Below are positions 26,314 through 36,179 of a stretch of DNA of 64,000 nucleotides, piece after piece. Position numbers and translations under genes: made by a program. The notes under the pieces were generated by a model. The model worked only from the letters and a program-made list of their open reading frames with translations, was not told the DNA's origin and did not search any database. Where the stretch lies: positions 1,364,001 through 1,428,000 of the forward strand of contig NZ_CP098774.1 in the NCBI RefSeq assembly GCF_028473665.1, written 5' to 3'. Source of the DNA: Sphingomonas sp. QA11. Its GTDB lineage: Bacteria > Pseudomonadota > Alphaproteobacteria > Sphingomonadales > Sphingomonadaceae. The first letter of the stretch is position 1; each line of letters starts with the position of its first letter.

Positions 26314-27576
26314 ATGCACGCTCCATCATCGCCGCACCCGCTGCCCACGATACAAATGTTGCCGCGCCGCGAGCAGGTGCGCTGGCTTGTCATCGCCGTG
26401 GCTGTCATCGTCGGCATCGTCGTGCTGTGGCTGGCGATCGGAAGCATGACGCGTCACGATCAGGTCGCCCCTCCTGCCACGCCGCCGGGTACTTTCCGGC
26501 CGACGGCGGAGCAGATGGCCGCGCTGAAGACGATCCGGGTCGGCTATGCTGCATCGGAAGACCGCACCCTGGCGAGCGGGGCAATCACGGTCGATGGCGA
26601 TCGCAGCACGCCGGTGCTGATGCCTTATGCCGGGCAAGTGGTGCGCGTGCTCGCCGATGCGGGTCAATATGTGCGGCAGGGCCAGCCGCTGCTGCTGGTC
26701 AAGACGAGCGACTTCGTCGATGCGCGCAGCGGATTGTTCGCCGCCCGCGCCGCCTTTCAGAACGCGCAGGCGCAACTCGTGACGGCGACGCGCAACGCAG
26801 AGCGGCAGCGCCAGATATTCGAAACCGCGGGCGGGGCCCAAAAGGACTATCTTCAGGCGCAGACAGATCTGGTCGCGGCGCAGGCCAGCGCGCGGACCAC
26901 GGCGGCCGCGCTCGGCGCGGCGCGCGACAAGCTCGCGATCCTCGGCAAGTCGCCCGGTGAGATCGGGCAGCTTGAGGGGGCTGGCGAAGTCTCCGGCATC
27001 CACGATCGCACCACGCTGCACGCACCGATCGCGGGGCTGATCGCCTCGCGCGACGTCTCGGCCGGGCAATATGTCTCGCAAGGTGGCGACAAGCCGGTGA
27101 TGACGATCACCGACCCGTCGCATGTGTGGCTGATCGCGCAGATCGCCGAAGGCGATGCCAATGGGGTGCATCTCGGCGATGTGGTGACGGTAACGACGCC
27201 CGCGCTTCCCGGGCGCAGCTTCCACGCCACCATCGATCTCGTCGGGGCGGCTCTCGATCCGCAGACTCATCGGTTGCCGGTGCGCGCGACCATCGCCAAT
27301 CCCGATGGCGCATTGAAGCCGCAGATGTTCGCCAGCTTCTCGATCCAGCGGCCGCAGCGCGGCACCGCCTTGCGCGTCCCCGCCGCTGCCGTGATCCATG
27401 AGGGGGATTCCGCGCGTGTCTGGGTCGTTCGCTCCGATGGCCTGTTGCAGGCACGCGCCATAACCGCGGGTGACGCGCAGGACGGTGCGGTCGTCGTGCT
27501 GGCCGGCCTCAGGCCCGGCGAGCGCATCGTCACGGCCGGGGCGCTGTTCGTGAACGAGGCGGGTCTTGGCGAATGA
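26314..27576 (+). CDS. RND efflux periplasmic adaptor subunit (CusB/CzcB-type membrane fusion protein)
   Basis: A 420-residue adaptor. An N-terminal anchor helix (WLVIAVAVIVGIVVLWLAI) is followed by a barrel-sandwich half (VLMPYAGQVVRVLADAGQYV), a helical hairpin of about 90 residues rich in Ala/Gln, the second lipoyl half (LHAPIAGLIASRDVSAGQYV) and a beta-barrel ending in LRPGERIVTAGALF. It bridges the inner-membrane pump and the outer-membrane channel. No CusB-like methionine or CzcB-like histidine cluster is obvious, so the exported compound is uncertain. ATG 26314 is preferred over GTG 26284. Its stop overlaps the pump start by 4 bp. Confidence 0.88.
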   Translation: MHAPSSPHPLPTIQMLPRREQVRWLVIAVAVIVGIVVLWLAIGSMTRHDQVAPPATPPGTFRPTAEQMAALKTIRVGYAASEDRTLASGAITVDGDRSTPVLMPYAGQVVRVLADAGQYVRQGQPLLLVKTSDFVDARSGLFAARAAFQNAQAQLVTATRNAERQRQIFETAGGAQKDYLQAQTDLVAAQASARTTAAALGAARDKLAILGKSPGEIGQLEGAGEVSGIHDRTTLHAPIAGLIASRDVSAGQYVSQGGDKPVMTITDPSHVWLIAQIAEGDANGVHLGDVVTVTTPALPGRSFHATIDLVGAALDPQTHRLPVRATIANPDGALKPQMFASFSIQRPQRGTALRVPAAAVIHEGDSARVWVVRSDGLLQARAITAGDAQDGAVVVLAGLRPGERIVTAGALFVNEAGLGE

Positions 27577-30500
27577 ACCGCATCGTCGAGTTCTCGCTGC
27601 GCCAGCGCCTGCTGATCGTCGGCATCTTCTCCGCGATGTTGCTCGCGGGCGTGGTCGGTTTCTGGAACCTCAATATCGAGGCCTATCCCGATCCAGTCCC
27701 GCCGATGGTGGAGATCGTCACGCAGACTCAGGGGCTTTCGGCCGAGGAGATGGAGCGAAACGTCACCATCCCGATCGAAGTCGGCATGGCGGGCATCCCG
27801 CACCTGACGGCGATCCGCGCGATCTCGCTGTTCGGCCTGTCCGACATCAAGATACAGTTCAGCTACGACCTGACCAACGAGGCCGCGAAGCAGCAGGTCA
27901 TCAACCGCCTCTCGCAACTGCCACCGCTCGCCGGGGGCGCGCAGCCAACGCTGTCGCCGACGAGCCCGGTCGGGGAAATCTATCGCTATAAGCTCAGCGC
28001 GCCGGCCGGCTATTCGGTGATGGACCTGAAGACGCTGCAGGACTGGGTGCTGCAACGTCGCTTCAAGCGCATTCCCGGGGTCATCGACGTGACCGGCTGG
28101 GGCGGCAAGCTTCGCGCCTATGACGTCGTGATCGACAATGACCGGCTGGCCGCGCACGGCGTCTCGGTCGGGCAGGTGCTCGCCGCGCTCGGCAAAAGCG
28201 ACGGCAATGTCGGCGGGCAGACGATCAATTTCGGTGCGCAGGCCGCGATCGTGCGCGGGGTCGGGCTTATCCAGTCAGTTTCCGGAATCGAGAATGTGCT
28301 GGTCGGCACGGCGAACGGGCAGCCGATCCTGCTGAAGGACGTCGCCCATGTTCAGATCGGGAATGCCCCGCGGCTCGGCATCGCCGGCTACAACGACCGC
28401 GACGACATCGTGCAGGGCATCGTGCTGATGCAGCGCGGCGCGCAGTCGATGCCGACGATCCAGGCAGTGCAGAAGGAGGTCGCCGACATCAACGCATCTG
28501 GCGCGCTTCCACCCGGCGTCCATCTCGACCGGGTCTATGACCGCTCCGATCTCATTCGCCTGACGATCCATACCGTGCTGGAGAATCTACTCGCTGGGAT
28601 ATTGCTGATCTTCATTCTTCAATGGGCGTTTCTCGGCAATCTGCGCAGCGCGATCATCGTCGCGGCGACAATCCCGTTCGCGCTCGCCTTTGCGATCCTG
28701 ATCCTGGTGCTTCAGGGCGAGAGCGCGAACCTGCTGTCAGTCGGGGCACTCGATTTCGGGCTGGTCGTCGACGCAAGCGTCATCATGGTCGAGAATATCT
28801 TCCGCCACATGGTCGAACGATCGGCGCATGTCGAAAACGGGCACGGCCACTACACCATGGCCAGCCGTTTCTCGGCGGTGCTTGGCGCCAGCCACGAAGT
28901 GAGCCGCGGGATCTTCTTCGCGGCGGCGATCATCATCGCCAGCTTCCTGCCGCTGTTCACGCTGGCCGGGGTCGAAGGGCATATTTTCGGGCCGATGGCC
29001 AAGACCTACGCCTATGCCATCACGGGCGGGCTGATCGCGACCTTCACCGTCGCGCCGGTGCTGGCGACATTACTGCTGCCGGACAAATTGTCGGAGGTCG
29101 AGACCCGCATCGTCGCCCGGTTGCGGGGCTGGTACGAGCCAGCGGCCGCCTTCGCGCTGGCCAACCGCGTGCTGACCCTTGGTGGTGCGCTGCTGCTCCT
29201 CGGCGCGGCGGTCGTCGGGGTGCGGTCGCTCGGCATCGAGTTCCTGCCGCATCTGGAAGAAGGCAACATGTATATCCGCGCGAGCCTGCCGGCCTCGATC
29301 AGCCTCGAGGCTGGCCAGCCCGTGGTCAACGGCGTGCGGCGGATGATCGCGCAATATCCAGAGGTGGAGTCAGTGCTCTCGCAGCATGGCCGCCCCGACG
29401 ACGGCACGGATTCCACCGGCTTCTTCAACGCCGAATTCTTCGTGCCGCTCAAGCCCTTCGGTACCTGGCCCGCCGGTGTGACCAAGGAGACGCTGACGGC
29501 CGAACTCTCCAGTAAATTGCAGGCTCGCTATCCCGGCGTCGATTTTTCCTTCTCGCAATATATCGAGGACAATGTCGAGGAAGCGGCGTCGGGCGTGAAG
29601 GGCGCGAACTCGATCAAGCTGTTCGGGCCGGACCTGCCGACGCTCGAAAAATATGCCGATGCGATCAAGGCCGAGATGGCAAAGGTGCAGGGGATCGAGG
29701 ATCTCGGCGTGTTCCAGTCGCTCGGCCAGCCGACCGTACGGATCGACATCGATCGTGCCAGGGCTTCGCGTTACGGGCTGACACCCGACGACATCAATGC
29801 GACGGTGGCGGCGGCGATCGGGGGACAGTCCAGCGCCGAGCTGTACGAAAAGGGCACCGACCGGCACTTCCCCATCGTCGTGCGCCTGCGCCCCGAACAG
29901 CGCGACACAGTCGACGCGATCCGCCGCATTACCGTTGGCGCGCCCGCGCCGAACGGCAGCGGTACGATCCAGGTTCCGCTGTCCGAAGTGGCGGATGTGC
30001 GGCTGACATCGGGCGCGTCCTTTATCTACCGCGAGCATCAGGAGCGCTACATCCCGATAAAATTCTCGGTGCGCGGGCGCGATCTCGGTGGGGCGGTCGA
30101 CGAGGCGAGGGCGCGGATCACCCGCAACGTGCATCTGCCCTCGGGTTATCATCTCGAATGGGCGGGCGAACTCGACAATCTCAACAACGCCGTCGCCCGG
30201 CTCGAAATCGTCGTCCCGGTCAGCCTGTTGCTGATTCTGCTGCTGCTCTACGCCAATTTCGGTTCGATCCGGGACAGCCTTCTTGCTTTTTCCGCGATTC
30301 CGATGGCGATCGTCGGCGGTGTGCTCGCCCTCGCTCTGACCAGGACGGCGTTCAGCATTTCATCGGCAATCGGGTTCGTCGCGCTGTTCGGCATCGCGGT
30401 GATGGACGGCATCCTGGTCGTCACGACCTATAATCATGCGATCGACGAAGGCATGACGCGGCGGGACGCGTTGGCGACGACGGTGCGGCACAGCCTGCGC

Positions 30501-30764
30501 CCGGTGGTGATGACCTGTCTCGTCGCGGCGATCGGCCTGCTTCCCGCTGCCTTGTCGAATGGCATCGGCAGCCAGGTGCAGAAGCCGCTCGCGCTGGTCG
30601 TGGTTGGCGGGATGACACTGGCACCGCTTCTCATCCTGCTCGTCCTGCCTGTGCTGATCGACTGCTTTTCCAGGCGCGTGGCACCGGAATATCGGGGCGC
30701 GCATGGCCGAGATGTCGGTCACCTGCCATCGCCCGAAGCCGATCATGGGGAGGTTCGGACGTGA
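27573..30764 (+). CDS. RND efflux permease, heavy-metal efflux (CzcA/CusA) type
   Basis: A 1,063-residue inner-membrane pump with the usual 12-helix duplicated architecture. The HME signature GALDFGLVVDASVIMVEN in TM4 supplies the proton-relay Asp residues. NVTIPIEVGMAGIPHLTAIRA (first 20 residues especially) and VTGWGGK are porter-domain blocks. The second half ends in AIGLLPAALSNGIGSQVQKPLA. It expels cations or related compounds to the exterior with the adaptor and the OMF encoded beside it. ATG 27573 overlaps the adaptor stop, and its own stop overlaps the GTG of the OMF gene. The metal is not predicted. Confidence 0.92.
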   Translation: MNRIVEFSLRQRLLIVGIFSAMLLAGVVGFWNLNIEAYPDPVPPMVEIVTQTQGLSAEEMERNVTIPIEVGMAGIPHLTAIRAISLFGLSDIKIQFSYDLTNEAAKQQVINRLSQLPPLAGGAQPTLSPTSPVGEIYRYKLSAPAGYSVMDLKTLQDWVLQRRFKRIPGVIDVTGWGGKLRAYDVVIDNDRLAAHGVSVGQVLAALGKSDGNVGGQTINFGAQAAIVRGVGLIQSVSGIENVLVGTANGQPILLKDVAHVQIGNAPRLGIAGYNDRDDIVQGIVLMQRGAQSMPTIQAVQKEVADINASGALPPGVHLDRVYDRSDLIRLTIHTVLENLLAGILLIFILQWAFLGNLRSAIIVAATIPFALAFAILILVLQGESANLLSVGALDFGLVVDASVIMVENIFRHMVERSAHVENGHGHYTMASRFSAVLGASHEVSRGIFFAAAIIIASFLPLFTLAGVEGHIFGPMAKTYAYAITGGLIATFTVAPVLATLLLPDKLSEVETRIVARLRGWYEPAAAFALANRVLTLGGALLLLGAAVVGVRSLGIEFLPHLEEGNMYIRASLPASISLEAGQPVVNGVRRMIAQYPEVESVLSQHGRPDDGTDSTGFFNAEFFVPLKPFGTWPAGVTKETLTAELSSKLQARYPGVDFSFSQYIEDNVEEAASGVKGANSIKLFGPDLPTLEKYADAIKAEMAKVQGIEDLGVFQSLGQPTVRIDIDRARASRYGLTPDDINATVAAAIGGQSSAELYEKGTDRHFPIVVRLRPEQRDTVDAIRRITVGAPAPNGSGTIQVPLSEVADVRLTSGASFIYREHQERYIPIKFSVRGRDLGGAVDEARARITRNVHLPSGYHLEWAGELDNLNNAVARLEIVVPVSLLLILLLLYANFGSIRDSLLAFSAIPMAIVGGVLALALTRTAFSISSAIGFVALFGIAVMDGILVVTTYNHAIDEGMTRRDALATTVRHSLRPVVMTCLVAAIGLLPAALSNGIGSQVQKPLALVVVGGMTLAPLLILLVLPVLIDCFSRRVAPEYRGAHGRDVGHLPSPEADHGEVRT

Positions 30765-32182
30765 AGCCTCTCTTCCTTCCGCTTCTCGCGCTGATGGTCA
30801 CCGCCTGCGCAGCGGGCCCGCGCGATCTCGACCCCAAGGTTACCTTGCCTCCGCTGCAACCGCAGCAACGCTTCGCGCCGCAAGCGGGCCCGGAACAGGT
30901 GACCGCGGATACCGTGGTCGCAGCTGACTGGTGGCGTGCCTTCGGGTCGCCGGAGCTCATGGCGCTGGTGGATGAGGCACTGGCGCACGCAACGGATATT
31001 GCCGTCGCCGATGCCGCCCTGCGCCAGGCGCGGGAGCAGGCCGGCGCGGCCGCCGGTGCGGCTCTGCCGGAGGTCGATGCGAGCTACCAGGCGCAGCGAA
31101 CACGTGTCTCGAACGCGCTTGCGCCTGCGGTCACCGATTCATCGCAATATCTCTACACGCTGCACACCGCGCAGGTGACGGTCAGCTACGGACTCGACCT
31201 GTTCGGTGGGACACGTGCCCATATCCGCTCGGCGCGCGCCGCTGCCGAGGTGCAGCGCCATCGGCTCGAGGCGGCCCGTGCCGCGGTGGTCGCCAACCTC
31301 GTGCAGGCAGTGATCCAGCGCGCTTCGTTGGCCGACCAGGTTGCGGCGGGCGAGACAAGCGTGTCGGTCAATCGCGATATCCTGCGGAACCTGCTTCAAC
31401 GCCAGCGGCTCGGCGCGGTCGGCGCGGCCGATATCGCCACGCAGCAGACAGCGCTGGCGACCGCCGAGGCCGCGCTTCCGGCGCTGGTTCGGGCGGAGGC
31501 GCACCAGCGCGTCGTGATCGGTACCTTGCTCGGCCGCGCGGCGGGCGTCGAGCTGCCGCCTTTGCCGAACCTCGGTGCCCTTGCCCTGCCGCACGACCTG
31601 CCGCTGGCGCTGCCGTCCGATCTTGTTGCGCGCCGGCCCGATATCCGGGCAGCGCGCGCACAACTGGAAGGGGCGGGCGCCGATGTCGGCTTGGCGATTG
31701 CGGCCCGGCTGCCCAATATCCAGCTCAGCGCGAGCGCCGGGGGCGCCGCGCAGCATCTGTTCGACCTGTTCCAGGGCGGCAATCCATTCTGGTCGCTGGT
31801 CGGCGGTGTCACCCAGCCGATATTCCATGCGGGCGCGCTGCGTCACCAACAGCATGCGGCCGAAGCCGCGCTGGACGGTGCCAAGGCGCAATATCGCGCG
31901 GCGGTCCTGCAAGCCTTTGGCGACGTCGCCGACGCGCTCACGGGCCTGCGTACCGACGCGGATGCGCTCGATGCCGCCGCGCGGGCGAGCGACGCATCGG
32001 GGCGTGCGCTGGGGTTCATTCGACGCCAGCTAGAGTTGGGGGATGTCGGCACGCTCGCCTTGCTCAACGCCACCGCCGCCGATGCGCAGGCGCGGGGTCA
32101 GCTCATTCAGGCCCGTGCAGCACGCCTGACGGACACCGTCGCGATGTTTCAGGCTGCGGGCGGCGGTGTCGTGGAGAATTGA
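30761..32182 (+). CDS. RND efflux outer-membrane lipoprotein, NodT/OprM family
   Basis: A 473-residue channel subunit. The signal peptide ends in a lipobox (LALMVTAC with Cys at about residue 16). ADWWRAFGSPELMALVDEAL is the classic start of the mature OMF domain, repeated later as the second structural half (FWSLVGGVTQPIFHAGALRH). Long helices rich in Ala and Gln form the periplasmic tunnel. Start GTG 30761 lies in a GTGA overlap with the permease gene, completing a three-gene tripartite pump. Confidence 0.9.
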   Translation: MKPLFLPLLALMVTACAAGPRDLDPKVTLPPLQPQQRFAPQAGPEQVTADTVVAADWWRAFGSPELMALVDEALAHATDIAVADAALRQAREQAGAAAGAALPEVDASYQAQRTRVSNALAPAVTDSSQYLYTLHTAQVTVSYGLDLFGGTRAHIRSARAAAEVQRHRLEAARAAVVANLVQAVIQRASLADQVAAGETSVSVNRDILRNLLQRQRLGAVGAADIATQQTALATAEAALPALVRAEAHQRVVIGTLLGRAAGVELPPLPNLGALALPHDLPLALPSDLVARRPDIRAARAQLEGAGADVGLAIAARLPNIQLSASAGGAAQHLFDLFQGGNPFWSLVGGVTQPIFHAGALRHQQHAAEAALDGAKAQYRAAVLQAFGDVADALTGLRTDADALDAAARASDASGRALGFIRRQLELGDVGTLALLNATAADAQARGQLIQARAARLTDTVAMFQAAGGGVVEN

Positions 32183-32185
32183 ATC

Positions 32186-32833
32186 ATGGCGGGCGTGATC
32201 GGGGCGACCAGCGGCAAGTTCATTCTGGTTGGGGCGGCATTGCTGCTGCACGGACGAGTCGATGAAAAGACGGTTAGCGTTTCGATTGCGCCGGGCATTG
32301 CCACCTCGGCCATGACTCCCGAGCTGGCGGAGCATGTGAAGATGCGGGGTGGCGGTCCCGACGTAGCAATTCATCTCCGTGCCGAGTCATTTCGCGCAAG
32401 GGTCGCGGCGGTCGAAACAGAGCCCGGCCCGGATGCGGCATTGCGGATCGGGCAGGACCTGCTCGACGAGAACCCGATCGAGATCGACTTCGCCCATCAT
32501 GTGCTGCAACCGCTTTCGGCAAGCGAAGCGCGCCGGCTGGAACGTCGTTCCCAGCCGATCGTGATCAGGCACGAACCTGACGGGACGCTGTCGGTGAACA
32601 TTGCGGCGGATGGTGGCGCGCCGCTGAGCGCGCGCCTCGATCTCTCCAGTGTCGGGGGCGTCACCGCTCCCGGTTTCGGGCCCGCGAACGCAGTGAAGGT
32701 CGGGGGCGTCGAGGTCCCCAAAACAGAAGTGACGGACGGACCTCGGCCGACGGTTGGACTCTACGCCTTCAGGCACGCCCGGGTGATCTTCGATCTGGGG
32801 CACGACCGCATCTGGGTTACCCGCTCGGGATAG
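32186..32833 (+). CDS. Degenerate retropepsin-like (aspartyl protease fold) protein
   Basis: A 215-residue protein that starts 3 bp after the OMF stop, with GGAGA upstream. ALRIGQDLLDENPIEIDFAHHVLQPL (residues 85-110) resembles the GxDxLxxxxVxIDF segment of bacterial retroviral-type aspartyl proteases, and the second half repeats the pattern up to VIFDLGHDRIWV. The two expected DTG active sites are replaced: residues 34-37 read IAPG and residues 151-155 read LDLSS. It should therefore be catalytically dead if the assignment is right. It may be the last gene of the efflux operon. The fold assignment rests on pattern recognition only. Confidence 0.55.
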   Translation: MAGVIGATSGKFILVGAALLLHGRVDEKTVSVSIAPGIATSAMTPELAEHVKMRGGGPDVAIHLRAESFRARVAAVETEPGPDAALRIGQDLLDENPIEIDFAHHVLQPLSASEARRLERRSQPIVIRHEPDGTLSVNIAADGGAPLSARLDLSSVGGVTAPGFGPANAVKVGGVEVPKTEVTDGPRPTVGLYAFRHARVIFDLGHDRIWVTRSG

Positions 32834-32862
32834 CGAGTGGAGCGCCTGAAGCCGGCGGCCGT

Positions 32863-32877
32863 GCCGCAGGCTGCGGC
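32863..32877. terminator. Hairpin between convergent genes
   Basis: GCCGCAG-G-CTGCGGC, flanked by further GGCC/GGCC pairing, lies between the convergent ends of the efflux-linked gene and the methyltransferase gene. No T-run follows, so this is only a possible terminator. Confidence 0.4.
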
Positions 32878-32908
32878 CGAGCTATGATTTCCACGAGCGG
32901 GGCGGAGG

Positions 32909-33682
32909 TCAGCGGGGCTTGCGGAAGCGCAGGACGAACTGATCGGTCTTTCCGCGAATGGCGGGATCGAAAACCGCGGCGGTTCGGGGATCGGCGGCGT
33001 TGCGCAAGGCCGAGGACTCGCCGTCGAGCACGAACCCGGCCGCCTCTACCTCGCTTTTAACCAATGTCTCGTCGATCCGGTGCACTTTGGCCATGCCTGC
33101 ATCGTCGAGTCCCGGCGTTCCGGCATGATCGACGATGACATAGAGGCCACCTGGCTTGAGGGCGGCAAATATCACCTTGTTGAGCGCGGCCGTGCCCTGT
33201 GCGCCTGCCCAATTATGGACGTCATGATAATTCTGGGAGGTCCAGACCAGGTCGACCTTGCCGGGCACGCCCAGCGTATCGGCATTGGCGACGCCGTCAT
33301 GGACGTTACTGCGTCCAGGCTCTCCGGAAACCGACGGCGGAAGCGGCTTGCCCTTTAGCCGGTCGATCAGGATCTGGTCCCATACGGCATATACCGCTCC
33401 CTTGGGACCGACGGCATCGCTGAACAGCCGGGTGAAATACCCTTTGCCGGGAAGGTAATCGACCACGGTCTGACCGCGCTTGACCTTGGCGAACTGCATC
33501 ATGATCGTCGGCTTGCGGTCCGGGTCGCGCGCCTTATCGGCATCGGGGCGTGTGGCGGCCGTGCTGGCGACGGGAGTGGAGCCTTCGCGCTGCGCCAGGG
33601 CTGGATATGCGGTGACCGCAACGGCGCCGGCAAGGCAGACGGTCCACAGCATGCGGCTGTGGCCAGAAACAAGGCGGTTCAT
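32909..33682 (-). CDS. Exported class I SAM-dependent methyltransferase-like protein
   Basis: A 257-residue protein with a clear signal peptide (MLWTVCLAGAVAVTAYPALAQ, cut after ALAQ). The mature part has a Rossmann methyltransferase pattern: VVDYLPGKGYFTRLFSDAVG in place of the usual GxGxG motif I, VYAVWDQ, VDLVWTSQNYHDVHNW and LKPGGLYVIVDHAG. It matches the group of predicted methyltransferases that carry signal peptides. SAM is not normally available in the periplasm, so the role is puzzling. The ATG overlaps the DUF885 gene stop by 1 bp, making it the last gene of the four-gene operon. Confidence 0.8.
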   Translation of the reverse strand: MNRLVSGHSRMLWTVCLAGAVAVTAYPALAQREGSTPVASTAATRPDADKARDPDRKPTIMMQFAKVKRGQTVVDYLPGKGYFTRLFSDAVGPKGAVYAVWDQILIDRLKGKPLPPSVSGEPGRSNVHDGVANADTLGVPGKVDLVWTSQNYHDVHNWAGAQGTAALNKVIFAALKPGGLYVIVDHAGTPGLDDAGMAKVHRIDETLVKSEVEAAGFVLDGESSALRNAADPRTAAVFDPAIRGKTDQFVLRFRKPR

Positions 33683-35484
33683 CAGAATCGATCCTTTCGT
33701 GGTGAAGCGGGTAGGGTGGTTAGAGTCCCGGCGATCCAGGCATCGATGCGCGTCTCAAGCACGTCCAGCGGCAGTGCCCCGTCGCCGATGATCCGGTCGT
33801 GAAAGTCCCTGATGTCGAACCGGTTGCCAAGCCGGGACCTGGCGCGCTCGCGCAGTTCGAGGATCTCGAGCTCGCCGATTTTGTAGGACAGCGCCTGAGC
33901 AGGGATCGAGATGAAGCGATCGACTTCCGCCTGAATCTGGGTTTCGTCCTCGCCGGAATGGGCGTGGAAGAAATCCACCATCTGCTGGCGCGTCCAACGC
34001 TTGAAGTGAACCCCGGTATCGATCGCGAGCCGGTCGGCGCGAAGCAGTTCGCTGGACAGTCGACCATAGTCGGACAGCGGATCCTTGTAGAATCCGACCT
34101 CCTTGCCCACCAGCTCGGCGTAGAGCGCCCAACCCTCGATATAGGCGGTATAGTCAGCCTGTTGCCGAAAGGGCGGCAAACCGGGCAGCAACTGGGCGAT
34201 CGAAAATTGCAGGTGATGCCCCGGAACGCCTTCGTGATACGCGGCCGATTCAAGCAACAGCGTTGAGCGAGTCTCGAAATTGGCGGTGTTGACGTAAACC
34301 CTGCCGGGCTGCGATCCGTCCGGCGTCCCTTGATGATAGTCGGCGATCGGCGCGGCGGATTCGAGGAAGGTGGGAACTGGCACGACAACCAGATCGGTCC
34401 TGGGCAAGGTTCCGAACAATTTGGGGAGCATGGGCTTCATCTGCGCGATGAAGCTGCGATACCGATTCAACATATCCTCGCGTGAGGAGGCATGAAGGCT
34501 GGGATCGGTCTTCAACGCCGCGCGGAAGCTTGTCAGATCCGAAAAACCTTGCCCCTTGGCGATCAGGGTCATTTCCGCCTCGATCCGGCTAACCTCGGCC
34601 AGCCCGACCTTGTGCATATGTTCCGGGGATTGTGTGGTCGTCGTTTGCTGCTCGGCCAGATACCGATAGATCGCATCGCCGTTCGGCAGGCTCCACAGAC
34701 CGGGTTCGGCGCGACCGTGGGGCGCGTAGTCGTTCGCCAGAAAGCGGTTGAAACGTCGATAGGCGGGCCTGACCACCTCCTCGATGGTGGTCACCATCTC
34801 GGTGCTGATGCGATCTCGCGCTGCCGACGGTATGCCTGCCGGAAAGCGGGTCAGTGGTTGGGCGAAGATGCTGTCCGTGCCGGATGGCGCGACCAGGCCG
34901 TCGATCCGTGCGACCAGTTTTTTCAGCAGGTAGGCCGGCGGTATCAGCTTGTCGCGCTGGCCCTGTCGCGCCACCTCGACCGTTTGATCCAGAACCGTGG
35001 GGATGCGCTTCAGGCGCGTGATATAGTCGTCATAGTCCCTGACGGTGTCGAACGGGAAATCGGCCGCATAAGTAGGGAGCGCCAGGGGCGTCGAACTGCG
35101 CCACTGGTAGATCGGCATCTCATAGAGCTTGAGATCGAATCCTTTCAGCGTTGTCCGCAACTGGCGGACCATCAGGAGATGGGAGAGCTTGTCCTCGCTG
35201 GAGAAGCCGGTGGTATCCACCGCGGCAAATCGCTTGAGGAACGCCGCCGTCGCGCCGCGTTCCGACCGGGCATGCGCCAGCGAGGCGTCGGTCCATCGAT
35301 CATTGTAGCGGCGATCGCCCAATAGCGTAGCGGCTTCGGGATTCGCCTGGAGCTGATGCTCCCACTGCTCGGACAGCAGTTTGTGGAACGCATCGATACG
35401 CGCATCGGGCTGTGCGGCCGTCGCCCCACTGAGCGATATGGCCGCAGATCCCAGCGCAGCGACGATGCGCAGGGACCGTTTCAC
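33682..35484 (-). CDS. DUF885 family protein, predicted exported zinc peptidase
   Basis: A 600-residue protein with a signal peptide (IVAALGSAAISLSGATAAQ). The body is all-alpha, and HEGVPGHH at about residue 417 is a zinc-peptidase-like motif; YIEGWALYAELVGKEVG contains a likely third ligand Glu. DUF885 proteins resemble M2/M3/M32 gluzincin peptidases, but few have a known substrate. The start is GTG 35484 in a GTGA overlap with the SDR gene. Its place in an operon with an exported methyltransferase and a lipocalin-like protein suggests an envelope function. Confidence 0.85.
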   Translation of the reverse strand: MKRSLRIVAALGSAAISLSGATAAQPDARIDAFHKLLSEQWEHQLQANPEAATLLGDRRYNDRWTDASLAHARSERGATAAFLKRFAAVDTTGFSSEDKLSHLLMVRQLRTTLKGFDLKLYEMPIYQWRSSTPLALPTYAADFPFDTVRDYDDYITRLKRIPTVLDQTVEVARQGQRDKLIPPAYLLKKLVARIDGLVAPSGTDSIFAQPLTRFPAGIPSAARDRISTEMVTTIEEVVRPAYRRFNRFLANDYAPHGRAEPGLWSLPNGDAIYRYLAEQQTTTTQSPEHMHKVGLAEVSRIEAEMTLIAKGQGFSDLTSFRAALKTDPSLHASSREDMLNRYRSFIAQMKPMLPKLFGTLPRTDLVVVPVPTFLESAAPIADYHQGTPDGSQPGRVYVNTANFETRSTLLLESAAYHEGVPGHHLQFSIAQLLPGLPPFRQQADYTAYIEGWALYAELVGKEVGFYKDPLSDYGRLSSELLRADRLAIDTGVHFKRWTRQQMVDFFHAHSGEDETQIQAEVDRFISIPAQALSYKIGELEILELRERARSRLGNRFDIRDFHDRIIGDGALPLDVLETRIDAWIAGTLTTLPASPRKDRF

Positions 35485-36179
35485 AAAAGGCCCCCGCCAT
35501 CGACGTCGATCAGCGCCCCGGTGACGAAGCCGTTGGTCATGACGAACAGATAGGCCTGGGCCAGTTCCCGTGGCGCACCAATCCGCCTGACGGGCAGGGA
35601 GGCTGACACGCGCGCGATGGTAGCGGCGCGCGTTTCCGACCCGATTTCACCCCACAGGCTCGTGTCGACGACACCTGGGCTGATGACGTTGACTCGACGT
35701 GGCGCGAGTTCCTTGGCGAGATGACGGCCCGCGGCATCCACAGCTGCGTTGACCGTGCCCTTCACCAACGTCCCGACACCATATTTGCGCGACACCTGCC
35801 CCGACGTGAAGGTGATGGAGGCGGCCGGTCCCAGATACGGCAGCGCCGTGCGTACCGCCCTGACAGCACCGAACAACTTGGTCTCGAACGTATGTTGCAG
35901 CACCTCGTCGCCAAGTGATTTGAGAGGCGCCGACCCCATCCGGCTACCCACGGTATAGACCAGATGGTCCACCGCGCCGACTGTCTGCAATGCCGCGGCG
36001 AGCGCCACGCGGTCAGTGACATCGACGGCCTTTCCTTCGATGCCGTCGGGGGCGCCGCCCGAGCGGCTGAACGCCACGACGTGAGCGCCCTCGACCTTTG
36101 CCAATTCGGCGACTGCGGCACCGATTCCGTCACTGCCGCCAAGCACGACGACGGTTTGATTTTTCAAAGTCCCGGTCAT
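35481..36179 (-). CDS. Short-chain dehydrogenase/reductase
   Basis: A 232-residue SDR. The cofactor loop VVVLGGSDGIGAAVAELAK and the VDVTDR segment suggest NADP(H) binding. The catalytic triad region reads ITFTSGQVSRKYGVGTLVKG: the Ser and the downstream Lys are present, but the usual YxxxK is altered to a YGVGTLVK arrangement. HLAKELAPRRVNVISPGVVDT and TGALIDVDGGG complete the fold. ATG 36179 is preferred, with GGGAA upstream; ATG 36188 is close by. The substrate is unknown. It lies between the lipocalin-like and DUF885 genes, all reading leftward. Confidence 0.85.
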   Translation of the reverse strand: MTGTLKNQTVVVLGGSDGIGAAVAELAKVEGAHVVAFSRSGGAPDGIEGKAVDVTDRVALAAALQTVGAVDHLVYTVGSRMGSAPLKSLGDEVLQHTFETKLFGAVRAVRTALPYLGPAASITFTSGQVSRKYGVGTLVKGTVNAAVDAAGRHLAKELAPRRVNVISPGVVDTSLWGEIGSETRAATIARVSASLPVRRIGAPRELAQAYLFVMTNGFVTGALIDVDGGGLL

